The notes under the pieces are model-generated. The model was not told the DNA's origin. It did not search any database and was given only the letters and a program-made list of their open reading frames with translations. Position numbers and translations under genes: made by a program. A DNA stretch of 64,000 nucleotides from Subtercola lobariae (GTDB lineage: Bacteria > Actinomycetota > Actinomycetes > Actinomycetales > Microbacteriaceae), in contig NZ_BMGP01000003.1 of NCBI RefSeq assembly GCF_014640255.1, positions 596,869-660,868 on the forward strand. The letters run 5' to 3'. Shown here one piece after another: positions 44,314-53,790 of the stretch. How positions within the stretch are numbered: position 1 is the first letter of the stretch; each line of letters opens with the position of its first letter.

Positions 44314-45891
44314 TTACCCGCCGATCGGCGCCGACGACTCCTCGCGCGCCACATACGCGGCGACCAGCTCGCGCTTCAGCACCTTGCCCGAAGGCCCGAG
44401 CGGCAGCGCCTCGACGATTTCGATCTGCCGCGGATACTTGTACGCCGCAACGTCTTCGCGCACAAACTCGAGCAGCTCATCCACCGTCACCGTGGCGCCC
44501 GACGCCAGCACGACCGATGCCACGATCTCTTGCCCGTGCGTCTCGTGCGGCACCCCGTACACCGCCACCATGGCGACCCCTGGATGCCCGGCCAGCACCT
44601 CTTCGACCTCACGCGGGTACACGTTGTAGCCGTTCCGCAAGATCATGTCTTTCGTGCGGTCGACAATAGTCAGGTAGCCGTCTTCGTCTTTACGGCCGAG
44701 GTCACCGGTTCGAAACCAGCCGTCGACAATCGCCTTCGCCGTGTCTTCTGGCCGGTTGTGGTACCCGTTCATCAGGTTGTGCCCCCGAATCACCAGCTCG
44801 CCCAGCTCCCCCACCGGCAGTAGTTCGATGCGATCGGCCACCTCGGTGTTCGCGATCTCCACGTCGACGCCCCAAATGGGCGTGCCGATGGTACCCGCGC
44901 GCGGCGGCACACCGACCATGTTGAACGTGGCGACCGGCGAGGTCTCGGTGAGGCCGTACCCTTCGTGAATCTCGGTTTTGTACACCTCTCGAAACCGCTC
45001 GATGACGGCGACCGGCAGCGCGGCACCGCCTGAAATGCCGTACCGCAACGGTGGCCGCTCTGCGGTGCGGCTCGCTGCATCTAGCAGCGCGAAGTACATC
45101 GTGGGCACCCCCATGAAAATGGTGCACTGCTGCTCGTTCATCACCTGCAACGCGGCGTCGCCTGTGAACTTCGGCACCATCACCACCGTGGCGCCCGCCC
45201 GGAAAGCGGTGTTCATGGTGCAGGTCTGCCCGAAGGTATGAAAGAGCGGCAAAGCGCCAAGCACGCGGTCGCCCGCCTTCATGTCGAACGTCGTCAACAG
45301 CGATACGTTCACTTGCTCCACAAGCGCGAAGTGTGAACCTTCAGCGCCCTTGGGCGTGCCGGTTGTACCGCTGGTGTAGAGAATCGTCGCCGTGTCGAAC
45401 GGGCCGCGCTGTACGTAGGTTTCGATGGGTACGGATGCTCGGGCCTCGTCTTCGAGCCGAGCCGGCAGCTCGGGGTTGGCCTCGGGCAGCAGCACACTGA
45501 GTACCGGCACACCGGCGAGCGCAGCGCCCTTGGCGCCCTCGGCCAGCAGTGGAGCCGCACAGACCAGCAGTTCGGCGCCACTGTCGCGCAGAACGTAGTC
45601 GATCTCTTTGCCCTTCAGCAGCGCATGAATCGGCACCACCACCCCGCCAAGCGCGAGAATCGCGTAATACACCCGGGGAAAGTCGGCCACGTTCGGAATG
45701 AGCATGGCAACCGGAGTGCCCTCTTTCACGCCGCGATCGCGCAGCGCGCCGGCATACTGGCGGGTCTGCTGCCAGAGCTCGGCATAGGTCGTCTCGGTGT
45801 CGCCCACCACAAGTGCGACATTCTCGGGGGTTCTGAGGGCTGACTCAACCAAGATCGAGGCAACAGAAACAGTGGCAAAACCAGTACTCAT
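44314..45891 (-). CDS. Long-chain fatty-acid-CoA ligase (AMP-binding)
   Basis: The 525-residue adenylate-forming enzyme activates a carboxylic acid to acyl-AMP and then acyl-CoA. It has the AMP-binding TILYTSGTTGTPKGAEGSHF, GYGLTETSPVATFN, DGWFRTGDLGRKDEDGYL, MILRNGYNVYPREVEEVL and the catalytic Lys in GPSGKVLKREL. Chain-length specificity cannot be read. ATG 45891 has a weak purine-rich site upstream. The gene diverges from metY across a 115-base spacer; the two are not obviously linked. Confidence 0.88.
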   Translation of the reverse strand: MSTGFATVSVASILVESALRTPENVALVVGDTETTYAELWQQTRQYAGALRDRGVKEGTPVAMLIPNVADFPRVYYAILALGGVVVPIHALLKGKEIDYVLRDSGAELLVCAAPLLAEGAKGAALAGVPVLSVLLPEANPELPARLEDEARASVPIETYVQRGPFDTATILYTSGTTGTPKGAEGSHFALVEQVNVSLLTTFDMKAGDRVLGALPLFHTFGQTCTMNTAFRAGATVVMVPKFTGDAALQVMNEQQCTIFMGVPTMYFALLDAASRTAERPPLRYGISGGAALPVAVIERFREVYKTEIHEGYGLTETSPVATFNMVGVPPRAGTIGTPIWGVDVEIANTEVADRIELLPVGELGELVIRGHNLMNGYHNRPEDTAKAIVDGWFRTGDLGRKDEDGYLTIVDRTKDMILRNGYNVYPREVEEVLAGHPGVAMVAVYGVPHETHGQEIVASVVLASGATVTVDELLEFVREDVAAYKYPRQIEIVEALPLGPSGKVLKRELVAAYVAREESSAPIGG

Positions 45892-45994
45892 CGGGCACTC
45901 TTTTCGGTCGACGTTGACGTGCTCGTAGTTTAGCTTCGCCAGCCCCGAAGCAGCTGGGCATTGACACAGTCGCGGGCGCACCAGTTTGCTCCGG

Positions 45995-46000
45995 TAGCGT
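45995..46000 (+). promoter_or_regulatory. -10 element of metY (leaderless type)
   Basis: TAGCGT lies six bases before ATG 46007. A TTGACA hexamer at 45961-45966 is too far upstream (28 bases) to pair with it. Confidence 0.6.
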
Positions 46001-46006
46001 TGAACC

Positions 46007-47299
46007 ATGGCAGATCGCGAATACGGCTTCAGAACTCGGGCAATCCACGCAGGCAACATTCCTGACGAGGTGACCGGCGCCCGCGCGCTGCCCATCTACC
46101 AGACCTCGGCCTTCGTCTTCGACGACACGGCCGACGCTGCCGCACGTTTCGCTCTTCAGAAGTACGGCAACATCTACAGCAGGCTGGCGAACCCCACGGT
46201 CGCTTCGTTCGAAGAGCGCGTCGCCAGCCTCGAGGGCGGTCTGGGCGGGGTGGCCACGGCCTCTGGTCTGGCCGCGCAGTACATCACGTTCGCCTCGCTG
46301 GTGGGCGCGGGCGACCACATCGTGTCGTCGGCCAACCTTTATGGCGGTTCGATCACTCAGCTCGACGTGACGCTGCGCCGGTTCGGGGTCGACACCACGT
46401 TCATCCAAAGCTCTGACCCTGCCGACTATGCCGCGGCCATCACCGACAAGACGAAGCTCATCTTCGCCGAGACCGTGGCGAACCCCTCAGGCGAGATCGC
46501 TGACATCGAAGGTCTCGCAGACGTTGCTCACGCACACGGCCTGCCGCTCATCATCGACTCGACCATCGCCACGCCCTACTTGAACCGTCCCATCGAGTGG
46601 GGCGCCGACGTGGTCATTCACTCGGCGACGAAGTTCTTGGGCGGCCACGGCACCACGCTCGGCGGAATCGTGATCGAGAGCGGCCGCTTCGATTGGCACA
46701 GCGAGAAGTTTCCGCTCTTCGGTCAGCCCGTGCCGAGTTACGGCGGCCTGCAGTGGTCGGGCAACTTCGGAGAATACGCGTTTCTCACCCGGCTTCGCGC
46801 CGAACAACTCCGCGACATCGGCCCCTCGCTCGCCCCGCACTCGGCATTCTTGCTCGCTCAGGGCGTCGAGACGCTGCCGTTTCGCATGCAGGCGCACGTC
46901 GACAACGCACGAATCGTGGCCGAGTGGCTCGACGCTGATCCGCGCATCGAGTTCGTCAACTGGGCTGGGTTGCCCGGGCATCCACACTACGAACGCGGCC
47001 TGAAGTACCTGCCGAAGGGGCCCGGTTCGGTGTTCAGCTTCGGCGTCAAGGGCGGTCGGGATGCAGGGCGAACCTTCATCGATTCGGTCGATCTGGCAAG
47101 CCACCTCGCCAACATCGGCGATGCCAAGACCTTGCTCATTCACCCCGCCTCGACCACTCACGCTCAGCTGGCCGAACAGCAACTGCTTGCCGCCGGAGTT
47201 CTGCCGGGCGTGGTGCGCATCTCGGTGGGAATAGAAGACCCCGAAGACATCGTTTACGACTTAGACCAGGCTTTGACGAAGGCAACGGAGGGTAAGTGA
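46007..47299 (+). CDS. metY: O-acetylhomoserine aminocarboxypropyltransferase (sulfhydrylase)
   Basis: The 430-residue PLP enzyme makes homocysteine from O-acetylhomoserine and sulfide (or a related gamma-substitution) for methionine synthesis. It has RAIHAGNIPDEVTGARALPI, SRLANPTVASFEERVASLEGG, the PLP-lysine in VIHSATKFLGGHGTTLGG, and LIHPASTTHAQL near the end. The length is that of MetY rather than MetB/MetC. ATG 46007 has TAGCGT six bases upstream. The CoA-binding gene starts with an ATG overlapping its stop by one base. Confidence 0.95.
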   Translation: MADREYGFRTRAIHAGNIPDEVTGARALPIYQTSAFVFDDTADAAARFALQKYGNIYSRLANPTVASFEERVASLEGGLGGVATASGLAAQYITFASLVGAGDHIVSSANLYGGSITQLDVTLRRFGVDTTFIQSSDPADYAAAITDKTKLIFAETVANPSGEIADIEGLADVAHAHGLPLIIDSTIATPYLNRPIEWGADVVIHSATKFLGGHGTTLGGIVIESGRFDWHSEKFPLFGQPVPSYGGLQWSGNFGEYAFLTRLRAEQLRDIGPSLAPHSAFLLAQGVETLPFRMQAHVDNARIVAEWLDADPRIEFVNWAGLPGHPHYERGLKYLPKGPGSVFSFGVKGGRDAGRTFIDSVDLASHLANIGDAKTLLIHPASTTHAQLAEQQLLAAGVLPGVVRISVGIEDPEDIVYDLDQALTKATEGK

Positions 47300-47934
47300 T
47301 GTCACTCACCGAAGAAGCGATCAGCACAGCGGCGGGGAGCACTGCACCAACCGCTACGGCGCCAACCGCTGAAGAGACCATCACCGCGCAGTTTGCGAAC
47401 GGTCTTACGTGCGATGTTCCGTCGAGCTCGCCGCTCGCGAAGCTGCTGAAGTCGCGGCGCACCTGGGTGGGCCCCTCGGCCAAAGATCGCCTGAAGATCT
47501 TGCGACAGGCGAAGTCGATCGCCATCGTGGGCGCCTCGCCCAACCCGGCTCGCTCGAGCTACTTCGTGGGCACCTACCTGCTGCAATCGAGCAACTACCG
47601 GGTGTACTTCGTGAACCCCAATGCCGATGAGATTCTGGGGCAGAAGGCGTACCCCGACCTGGCCTCGCTGCCCGAAGTGCCCGACATCGTCGACGTCTTT
47701 CGTAAGGCGAGCGACATTCCCGCCGTGATCGACGACGTGCTCGCCGTCGGCGCCAAAACGGTGTGGGTGCAACTGGGCATCTGGAACCAAGACGCGGCAC
47801 TCTACGGCGAGAGCAAAGGCCTCACCGTGGTGATGGATCGCTGCATCAAAGTGGAGCACGCGCGTTTTCACGGCGGTCTGCACCTGCTGGGCTTTGACAC
47901 CGGCCAGATCTCGGCGCGCAAGACGCTGCGCTGA
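47299..47934 (+). CDS. CoA-binding domain protein (YccU-like)
   Basis: The 211-residue Rossmann-fold protein has ILRQAKSIAIVGASPNPARSS, a G-x-S-x-x-P motif, VYFVNPNADEILG and VWVQLGIWNQDAALYG. CoA-binding single-domain proteins of this kind often accompany metY/metX; the exact role is unknown. ATG 47299 overlaps the metY TGA, and GGAGG lies nine bases upstream inside the metY end. An earlier GTG (47296) is in frame. The N-terminal about 45 residues are Thr/Ala-rich and probably disordered. Confidence 0.85.
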   Translation: MSLTEEAISTAAGSTAPTATAPTAEETITAQFANGLTCDVPSSSPLAKLLKSRRTWVGPSAKDRLKILRQAKSIAIVGASPNPARSSYFVGTYLLQSSNYRVYFVNPNADEILGQKAYPDLASLPEVPDIVDVFRKASDIPAVIDDVLAVGAKTVWVQLGIWNQDAALYGESKGLTVVMDRCIKVEHARFHGGLHLLGFDTGQISARKTLR

Positions 47935-47950
47935 GTAGCTTCAGGGGTTT

Positions 47951-48010
47951 GGCCGCAGCCGGGCGGCAGTCGCAGCACGCTGCGCCCTCCGCCGCGCCTC
48001 GGCTGCAGCC
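47951..48010 (+). terminator. GC-rich structured region after the CoA-binding gene
   Basis: GCAGCCG (47955-47961) pairs with CGGCTGC (48000-48006), and an inner GCAG-CACG-CTGC hairpin is possible. It lies 16 bases after the stop but has no T-run, so termination is only a suggestion. Confidence 0.35.
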
Positions 48011-48061
48011 CGCGCCGCGCGCCGCCACGCCGCCCCGCCGCTGATTGTCGGTCACACGCTC

Positions 48062-48067
48062 TAACAT
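48062..48067 (+). promoter_or_regulatory. -10 element of the BTAD regulator gene (leaderless type)
   Basis: TAACAT lies seven bases before GTG 48075 and selects that start over TTG 48045. Confidence 0.6.
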
Positions 48068-48074
48068 CGAGAGG

Positions 48075-51000
48075 GTGAAGTCGAAGGCCGTGCCACTCGT
48101 GCCCGATCCGGTGTGCGTCGCCGTGCTCGGCCCCGTTGCCGTGCGCTCGCGGGCCGGCGGCATGATCGAACCGCCCGGGGTTCTGGCGAAACGATTTCTC
48201 GCCCTGCTCGCTCTCGCCGGCGGTCGCAGCGTATCGACCGCAACCATCGTCGACGAATTGTGGCAAGACGACCCGCCGGCCGGGGCGCGTTCGGCACTGC
48301 AGACCCTCGTCTCGCGCCTTCGATCGGTGTGCTCAGACGGGCTGATCGAGACGACTGCAGCCGGCTATCGACTGACCTGTGCGCCCGAGCAGATCGACCT
48401 CGGTCTCGCCCAACAGCGACTGGCGCAATCGAGTGGCTCACTCGAAGCTCTGCGTGACACGCTCGCCCTGTGGCGCGGCGAACCGGGCGGCGATCTCGGC
48501 GAATCTGATGTGACCGACGACCTGAGAGAGCAGGCCGACAGCGCACACGAGCTGCTGTCGCGGCTTTTCGCCGAGACACTGTTCAACGCCGGCGAATACG
48601 ACGAGGCGCTTGGTGTCGCGCGAAGGCTTCGGCTCGAGCATCCGCTCGACGACACGGTAACCGGGCTGACCTTACGCGTGCTCAGCGCGGCGGGCAGACG
48701 CGCCGACGCCCTCGCCGAGTTCGAAGCGTATCGGCGGCGTTTGCGCGATGAGCTCGGCACGAGCCCCGGCCCCGAACTCGTCAGCCTGCACACGGCGCTT
48801 TTGCGCGAGACCAGCGAACTCGAGCCGTCGCCTGGTTCAGCGAGAGTGGATGCCTCGCTCCCCCGCCTCGGCGAGCCGGCTGCCTCAGCGCCCTCCCCCG
48901 CGGTGACTCCCCGGCGGTCTCCACTGCGGCTCGGCGTGAAGGCGCCGCCGAACGAGCTCATCGGTCGCGACCCCGACATCGCCGCCCTCAACCAGCTCAT
49001 TACACGGGCCCGACTCGTGACGGTTCTCGGCGCGGGCGGCCTCGGCAAGACCCGTCTCGCGCAAGCACTCTCGAACGATGAAGCGCGCGGCGACACCGCC
49101 GTCATCTTCGTCGAACTGGCGAGCGTTCGGAGCCCTGACGACCTCGTGCTCGCCATCGGGCAGGCCAGCGGAATTCGCGAGGCGCAAGCGGCCAATCGCC
49201 TGCACGACCTGGCCGGCCGGCTCGACCTCAACTCCCGCATTCTCACCAGGCTGCGCGACCAGCCCACGCTTCTCGTGCTCGACAACTGCGAGCACATCGT
49301 CGACGCGGTCGCTGCGTGGGCGGCCGACGCGCTCGAGCAGGTGCCGTCGTTGCGAGTGCTCACCACGAGCAGGGCACCGCTGCAGGTGAGCGCCGAGTTG
49401 GTGTACCCGCTCGGGGCGCTGAGTGCGCTGAGTGCGCTCGGTGCGCCCCCGCAGGAGGCGCTGCCGAGTCAGCCCTCGCTAGGCCCCGCCGTGCAGCTCT
49501 TCTTCGAACGAGCGCAAGCGGCCCGGCCATCCGTCACCCTCAACCCGGAGACTGTGGCGAGGCTCTGCAACAGGCTCGACGGCATGCCGCTGGCCATCGA
49601 GCTGGCCGCGGCACGGGTTCGCACCATGACCGTCGATGAGATCGAACGCCGGCTGACCAACCGGTTCGCCCTGTTGACGGGCGGCGACCGAACCGCGCCC
49701 GCCCGGCACCAGACGTTGTGGGCCGTCATCGACTGGAGCTGGAATCTACTCACCGAACGGCAGCGCCAGGTGCTGCGCCGGTTGTCGCTCTTCTCTGACG
49801 GGTTCACCGAACAGGCGGCAGAGCTGGTGGCGGTGAGTACCGAGGCTGACGTCGAGGCAGGCACCGCAGCAGGCAGCGCCGCAGACCCCACCGCAGGCAG
49901 CACCGGCACTGGCGGCGCCGCAGACATCACTGCAGACATCGCTGCAGACCTCGAAGCGCTCGTCAACCAGTCACTGCTCACCGTGGCCGAGAGCGAATCA
50001 ACCGGTCAGATGCGGTACCGCATGCTCGAAACCGTTCGCGAGTTCGGGCAGATGACCCTCATCGACTCCGGCGAAGACGCGGCGGCTATGGCGAGCATGG
50101 CCGCCTGGGCATCCAGCCTCTCCATCGAACTCATGCCGCGGCTCGACGGCCGTGGGCAGGTCGAAGCGTTTCGGCTCGTGCAAGACGAACAAGACAATCT
50201 CGTCGACATTCTCAGGCGAGCCCTCGCCGAACACGACGGGCGAACCTCGAATTTCGTCTTCGCGATTCTCTGCTCGTATTGGACCATGCGCGGCGCCCAC
50301 TGGGAGGTGATCGGCTTCGGTCCTGCCTTTTTTGACGCAACGGCCGGGTACGATCCGCTCAGCGAGGGGCCGGATGATCGCTCCCAGCTCAGGGCGACCG
50401 CCGCCCTCGCGCGCTGCCTCGCTATCGTCGCCGTGGTCGGCCTGATGGGCGAACTTCGCACCATGGCCACTGCGCGGTCGCGATTGAAGAAGCTGACTCG
50501 CCTCGACGACATCGCCGACGAACGCATACGATCGGCCGCGCACCTGGTGATCGAGGCCGGGCGATTCGAAGACCTCTTCGCGCTACAGGCCAGGGCCATG
50601 GAGTCACCAGACCCCATGACTGCGGCGTTCGGCTTCGTCACGAGCAGCCAGGAGGCGGAGAACGACGGTGACATCGAACGTGCCGTTCACCTCGCGCAAC
50701 GCGGTTACGACCTTGCCGTCACGACAGAAGACGAGTGGACCAAGTCGATGATCGCCTCCACTCTCGCCCAACTGCACACTCAACTCGGGCATCCTCGAGC
50801 CGCACTGAGCTGGGCGATGAAGGCGCGCGCGGGCCTCGCACTTTTGAACGCCGAAGACGACCTGCAACAGCTCGACTGGGTCACTGCGATGAATCAACTC
50901 AGTATCGGCGAGCTGAACGAGGCCGAACCTGCGTTTCACGTGCTGGCCGATCGCGCCGGTTCGCCCGGCACCTCGGTCGTTCACGACGTGATGACGCACG

Positions 51001-51572
51001 ACCTTTCATCGATCGGCTGGCTGGGTCTCGCCGAAATCGCCCGCAAGCGTGGCGAAAGCGAAGCGGCCATCACTGGTTTCCACCGTGCATTCATCGAATA
51101 CGGCACCATGGGCGAGCGAATGGCGCCGTGGTACCTGATGGTGAGCGCGGCGTACCTCGCCGCGCGGAGCCTCGATGGCTGGGGCGACGAGGCCGAAGAC
51201 GCCTTCGCTTTTCGGGTTGCCCGGCGGGCTCGGGCGCGAACGCTTGCAAACGCGCGCATGGCGAGGCCCAGTCCGTTCGCTGATAAGCCCGTGCTCGGCT
51301 GCGTACTCGTGGGTCTTGCTGCGTTTCTGCTCGACCCGGGCCCGCATCACGACGAACAGACCGCGTTGGCGCTGCTGGCGCTCGGTGAGAGGCTGAACTC
51401 TCGCGAAGATTCGCCCGCTATGGGGCGTGAGCAGCATTTTGCTCGGGCATCCACTCTCGCCGGGGCAACTGCCGTGGCAGAAGCTCGCGCGCGCGTCGCC
51501 CACGCGACCCCAAACGAAAGCGCGGCACTCGCCGTCAGTGTTCTGAAGGAGTGCCGCGCGTTTCGCTGGTGA
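48075..51572 (+). CDS. AfsR/SARP-like BTAD transcriptional regulator with NB-ARC ATPase domain
   Basis: The 1165-residue protein has an OmpR-type winged helix and BTAD domain (about residues 10-240, VAVLGPVAVRS and SALQTLVSRLRSVCSDGLIE), then an NB-ARC-like ATPase with P-loop VTVLGAGGLGKTRLAQALSN near residue 316, LLVLDNCEHIVDAV and the downstream winged-helix VIDWSWNLLTERQRQ, then a helical, TPR-like C-terminal half. AfsR-type proteins bind DNA after ATP-dependent activation and often control secondary metabolism. An Ala/Thr/Gly linker near residues 590-630 contains short repeats. Its end is convergent with a DrrAB-type exporter, a plausible target. Confidence 0.85.
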   Translation: MKSKAVPLVPDPVCVAVLGPVAVRSRAGGMIEPPGVLAKRFLALLALAGGRSVSTATIVDELWQDDPPAGARSALQTLVSRLRSVCSDGLIETTAAGYRLTCAPEQIDLGLAQQRLAQSSGSLEALRDTLALWRGEPGGDLGESDVTDDLREQADSAHELLSRLFAETLFNAGEYDEALGVARRLRLEHPLDDTVTGLTLRVLSAAGRRADALAEFEAYRRRLRDELGTSPGPELVSLHTALLRETSELEPSPGSARVDASLPRLGEPAASAPSPAVTPRRSPLRLGVKAPPNELIGRDPDIAALNQLITRARLVTVLGAGGLGKTRLAQALSNDEARGDTAVIFVELASVRSPDDLVLAIGQASGIREAQAANRLHDLAGRLDLNSRILTRLRDQPTLLVLDNCEHIVDAVAAWAADALEQVPSLRVLTTSRAPLQVSAELVYPLGALSALSALGAPPQEALPSQPSLGPAVQLFFERAQAARPSVTLNPETVARLCNRLDGMPLAIELAAARVRTMTVDEIERRLTNRFALLTGGDRTAPARHQTLWAVIDWSWNLLTERQRQVLRRLSLFSDGFTEQAAELVAVSTEADVEAGTAAGSAADPTAGSTGTGGAADITADIAADLEALVNQSLLTVAESESTGQMRYRMLETVREFGQMTLIDSGEDAAAMASMAAWASSLSIELMPRLDGRGQVEAFRLVQDEQDNLVDILRRALAEHDGRTSNFVFAILCSYWTMRGAHWEVIGFGPAFFDATAGYDPLSEGPDDRSQLRATAALARCLAIVAVVGLMGELRTMATARSRLKKLTRLDDIADERIRSAAHLVIEAGRFEDLFALQARAMESPDPMTAAFGFVTSSQEAENDGDIERAVHLAQRGYDLAVTTEDEWTKSMIASTLAQLHTQLGHPRAALSWAMKARAGLALLNAEDDLQQLDWVTAMNQLSIGELNEAEPAFHVLADRAGSPGTSVVHDVMTHDLSSIGWLGLAEIARKRGESEAAITGFHRAFIEYGTMGERMAPWYLMVSAAYLAARSLDGWGDEAEDAFAFRVARRARARTLANARMARPSPFADKPVLGCVLVGLAAFLLDPGPHHDEQTALALLALGERLNSREDSPAMGREQHFARASTLAGATAVAEARARVAHATPNESAALAVSVLKECRAFRW

Positions 51573-51629
51573 TGCGTTTGGTTGCATGTTTGGTCTGGTG
51601 CTGAGTTTGCGTTTGGTTGCGCGCTTGCG

Positions 51630-52457
51630 TCAGGCCTTACGCATGTACGCCCGCACGGTGAGCGGGGCGAACACAGCCACCACGGCGGCGGCCCCGACGA
51701 TCGCCCAGAGCGCGTCGAAGCCCACGGTGCCGTTGTTGGTGAGGTCACGCACCGCGGTCACCAGGTACGACACCGGGTTGATGTTCACGAACCACTCGAG
51801 CCAGCTGGGCATGGTGTTGGCCGGCACGAACGCGTTCGACAAGAACGTGAGCGGAAACAAGATCATCATCGAGATGCCCTGAACACTGGATGCACTGCGA
51901 CCGATCATGCCGAAGAACGCCCAGATCCAGCTGATGGCCCACGAGCAGGCGATCACGAGAACCGCGGCGCCGAGAATGCCCCAGATGCCGCCGGCGGGCC
52001 GGTAGCCCATGATGAACCCCGTGATGAACGTGATGGTGGTGGCGATGGCGTACCGCAGGGTGTCGGCGAGAAGCGCACCGGCGAGCGGGGCGATTCGGGC
52101 GATCGGCAACGATTTGAACCGGTCGAAAACGCCCTTATCCATGTCTTCACGGAGTTGCACACCGGTGACGACCGAGGTCGTAATGACGGTCTGCACGAGA
52201 ATGCCCGGGATGATCAGCGGAAGATAATTCGCCACGCTGCCCGAAATCGCACCACCGAAGATGTAGGTGAACATCACGGTGAAGATGATGGGCTGCAGGG
52301 TGACATCGAACAGCTGCTCGGGTGTACGGCGCACCTTGATGAGGCCGCGGCCGGCCATCGAGAGGGCGTTAGAGACGCCCTGTTTGAACGTGACGTGGTT
52401 CTTGAGCTCGCGATCAACACCAGGGGTGATGGTCGGGCGCAGGGTGAGGGAGGTCAT
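51630..52457 (-). CDS. ABC-2 type transporter permease (DrrB-like)
   Basis: The 275-residue permease has six transmembrane helices of the ABC-2 (DrrB) type. The signature VFDRFKSLPIARIAPLAGALLAD is the family's first-loop motif, and SSVQGISMMILFPLTFLSNA contains the ABC-2 motif before the last helices. The predicted role is export of a hydrophobic drug or metabolite together with the ATPase encoded upstream. ATG 52457 lies eight bases after the ATPase stop. Confidence 0.88.
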   Translation of the reverse strand: MTSLTLRPTITPGVDRELKNHVTFKQGVSNALSMAGRGLIKVRRTPEQLFDVTLQPIIFTVMFTYIFGGAISGSVANYLPLIIPGILVQTVITTSVVTGVQLREDMDKGVFDRFKSLPIARIAPLAGALLADTLRYAIATTITFITGFIMGYRPAGGIWGILGAAVLVIACSWAISWIWAFFGMIGRSASSVQGISMMILFPLTFLSNAFVPANTMPSWLEWFVNINPVSYLVTAVRDLTNNGTVGFDALWAIVGAAAVVAVFAPLTVRAYMRKA

Positions 52458-52465
52458 GGGTGCAC

Positions 52466-53581
52466 CTATGCTTTCTGAGATTCGAAGTCTGCTGCGGCGG
52501 CGTCAGCGGCGCTGACGGTGGGGGTGTTGGCGCTGGCGCCTGAGGCGGCGTCGTTTGAGCCGGCGGCGGCCGCGGCATCCTGAGCCTCTTCATCAGAGAC
52601 GGAATGCCCGGTGAGCGAGAGAAACACCTCGTCGAGGGTCGGTTTCTGCACCGAGATCTCACTGAGCTCGATGCCGCGTTCACGCAGCACGACCAGCAAG
52701 TCGGTGACGGCCGAAACGTGCTCCATGGGAGCGGTGATGCGCGAACCTTCGGGCGAAACCACGGCGGTGGCGCCGAGCACTCGCTCGATCACCTCGCGCG
52801 CACTCTCGACCTCTTTCGGGTCGGTCAAGCGCACCTGCAGTGACGACGAACCGATCGACGACTTGAGCTCGTCGGTGGTGCCCTCAGCCACAACGGTGCC
52901 GCGGTCGATCACGGCGATGCGGTCGGCGAGCTGGTCGGCCTCGTCGAGGTACTGCGTGGTGAGCAGCACGGTCGAACCCGACGAGACCAGATCGCGAATC
53001 GTCTCCCACATTTGCGCGCGGGTGCGCGGGTCAAGACCCGTAGTGGGCTCATCGAGAAAGATGAGCGGCGGCTGAGCGATGAGGCTGGCCGCGAGGTCGA
53101 GCCGGCGGCGCATGCCGCCCGAGAAGTTCTTCAGCGGCCGCTTGGCAGCCTCGGTGAGGCCGAACTGTTCGAGCAGCTCTGCCGATTTGGCCCTCGCTTG
53201 CTTGCGCGTGAGCCCGAGCAACCGCGAGAAGAGCACGAGGTTCTCGGTAGCCGAGAGGTTCTCGTCAACCGAGGCGTACTGCCCGGTGACGCCGATCAGT
53301 TGCCGAATGATCTGCGGTTCGCGGCGAACGTCGTGGCCGAAGATCGTCGCCTCGCCGCCGTCGAGCTTGAGCAGCGTGGCGAGCATGCGGATGGTCGTGG
53401 TTTTGCCCGCGCCGTTAGGCCCGAGCACGCCGTACACCGTGCCGGCCTGCACCTGCAGGTCGACGCCGTCGACAGCGCGGTTGGCGCCGAAGAGCTTGAC
53501 GAGCCCGTGAGCTTCGACAGCCCAGTCACGGTTCGGGGTGGCGGCGGTGGCCGCGAGCGGTGGTGCAATAAGTGAAGTCAT
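52466..53581 (-). CDS. ABC transporter ATP-binding protein (DrrA-like)
   Basis: The 371-residue ATPase has VYGVLGPNGAGKTTTIRMLA (Walker A), NFSGGMRRRLDLAASLIAQP (signature), LIFLDEPTTGLDPRTRAQMW (Walker B, D-loop) and LLTTQYLDEADQLADRI (H-loop region). The GMRRRLDLA signature and the C-terminal domain SVQKPTLDEVFLSLTGHSV are of the DrrA/daunorubicin-resistance type. The C-terminal tail after residue 335 is Ala/Ser-rich. The substrate is unknown. The region diverges from the rhodanese gene at 53791. Confidence 0.9.
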   Translation of the reverse strand: MTSLIAPPLAATAATPNRDWAVEAHGLVKLFGANRAVDGVDLQVQAGTVYGVLGPNGAGKTTTIRMLATLLKLDGGEATIFGHDVRREPQIIRQLIGVTGQYASVDENLSATENLVLFSRLLGLTRKQARAKSAELLEQFGLTEAAKRPLKNFSGGMRRRLDLAASLIAQPPLIFLDEPTTGLDPRTRAQMWETIRDLVSSGSTVLLTTQYLDEADQLADRIAVIDRGTVVAEGTTDELKSSIGSSSLQVRLTDPKEVESAREVIERVLGATAVVSPEGSRITAPMEHVSAVTDLLVVLRERGIELSEISVQKPTLDEVFLSLTGHSVSDEEAQDAAAAAGSNDAASGASANTPTVSAADAAAADFESQKA

Positions 53582-53777
53582 GAGTAAGGCCTTTCATTCA
53601 GCCGGTTCACGTATGTGATGCGTCTACTCTGCGTCAGGGCGCTCACACAGCGCTTACGTGGTGCTCACACGGCGAGCACGCGGTGCGTTTGCGGCTCAGC
53701 AGAGGCCAATGTGAAGCTTCTGTTACGAAATCGTGACTTTATAGTGCAATACACAGGCCCGCCGAGGCCGCCGAGGC

Positions 53778-53783
53778 TAGCGT
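53778..53783 (+). promoter_or_regulatory. -10 element of the rhodanese gene (leaderless type)
   Basis: TAGCGT lies seven bases before GTG 53791. Confidence 0.55.
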
Positions 53784-53790
53784 TGACGGC

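Noticed and set aside
45892..46006. A possible S-adenosylmethionine riboswitch before metY.
   Set aside because: The spacer is only 115 bases and shared with a divergent gene, the -10 lies six bases from ATG, so no leader RNA would exist; I see no SAM aptamer core.
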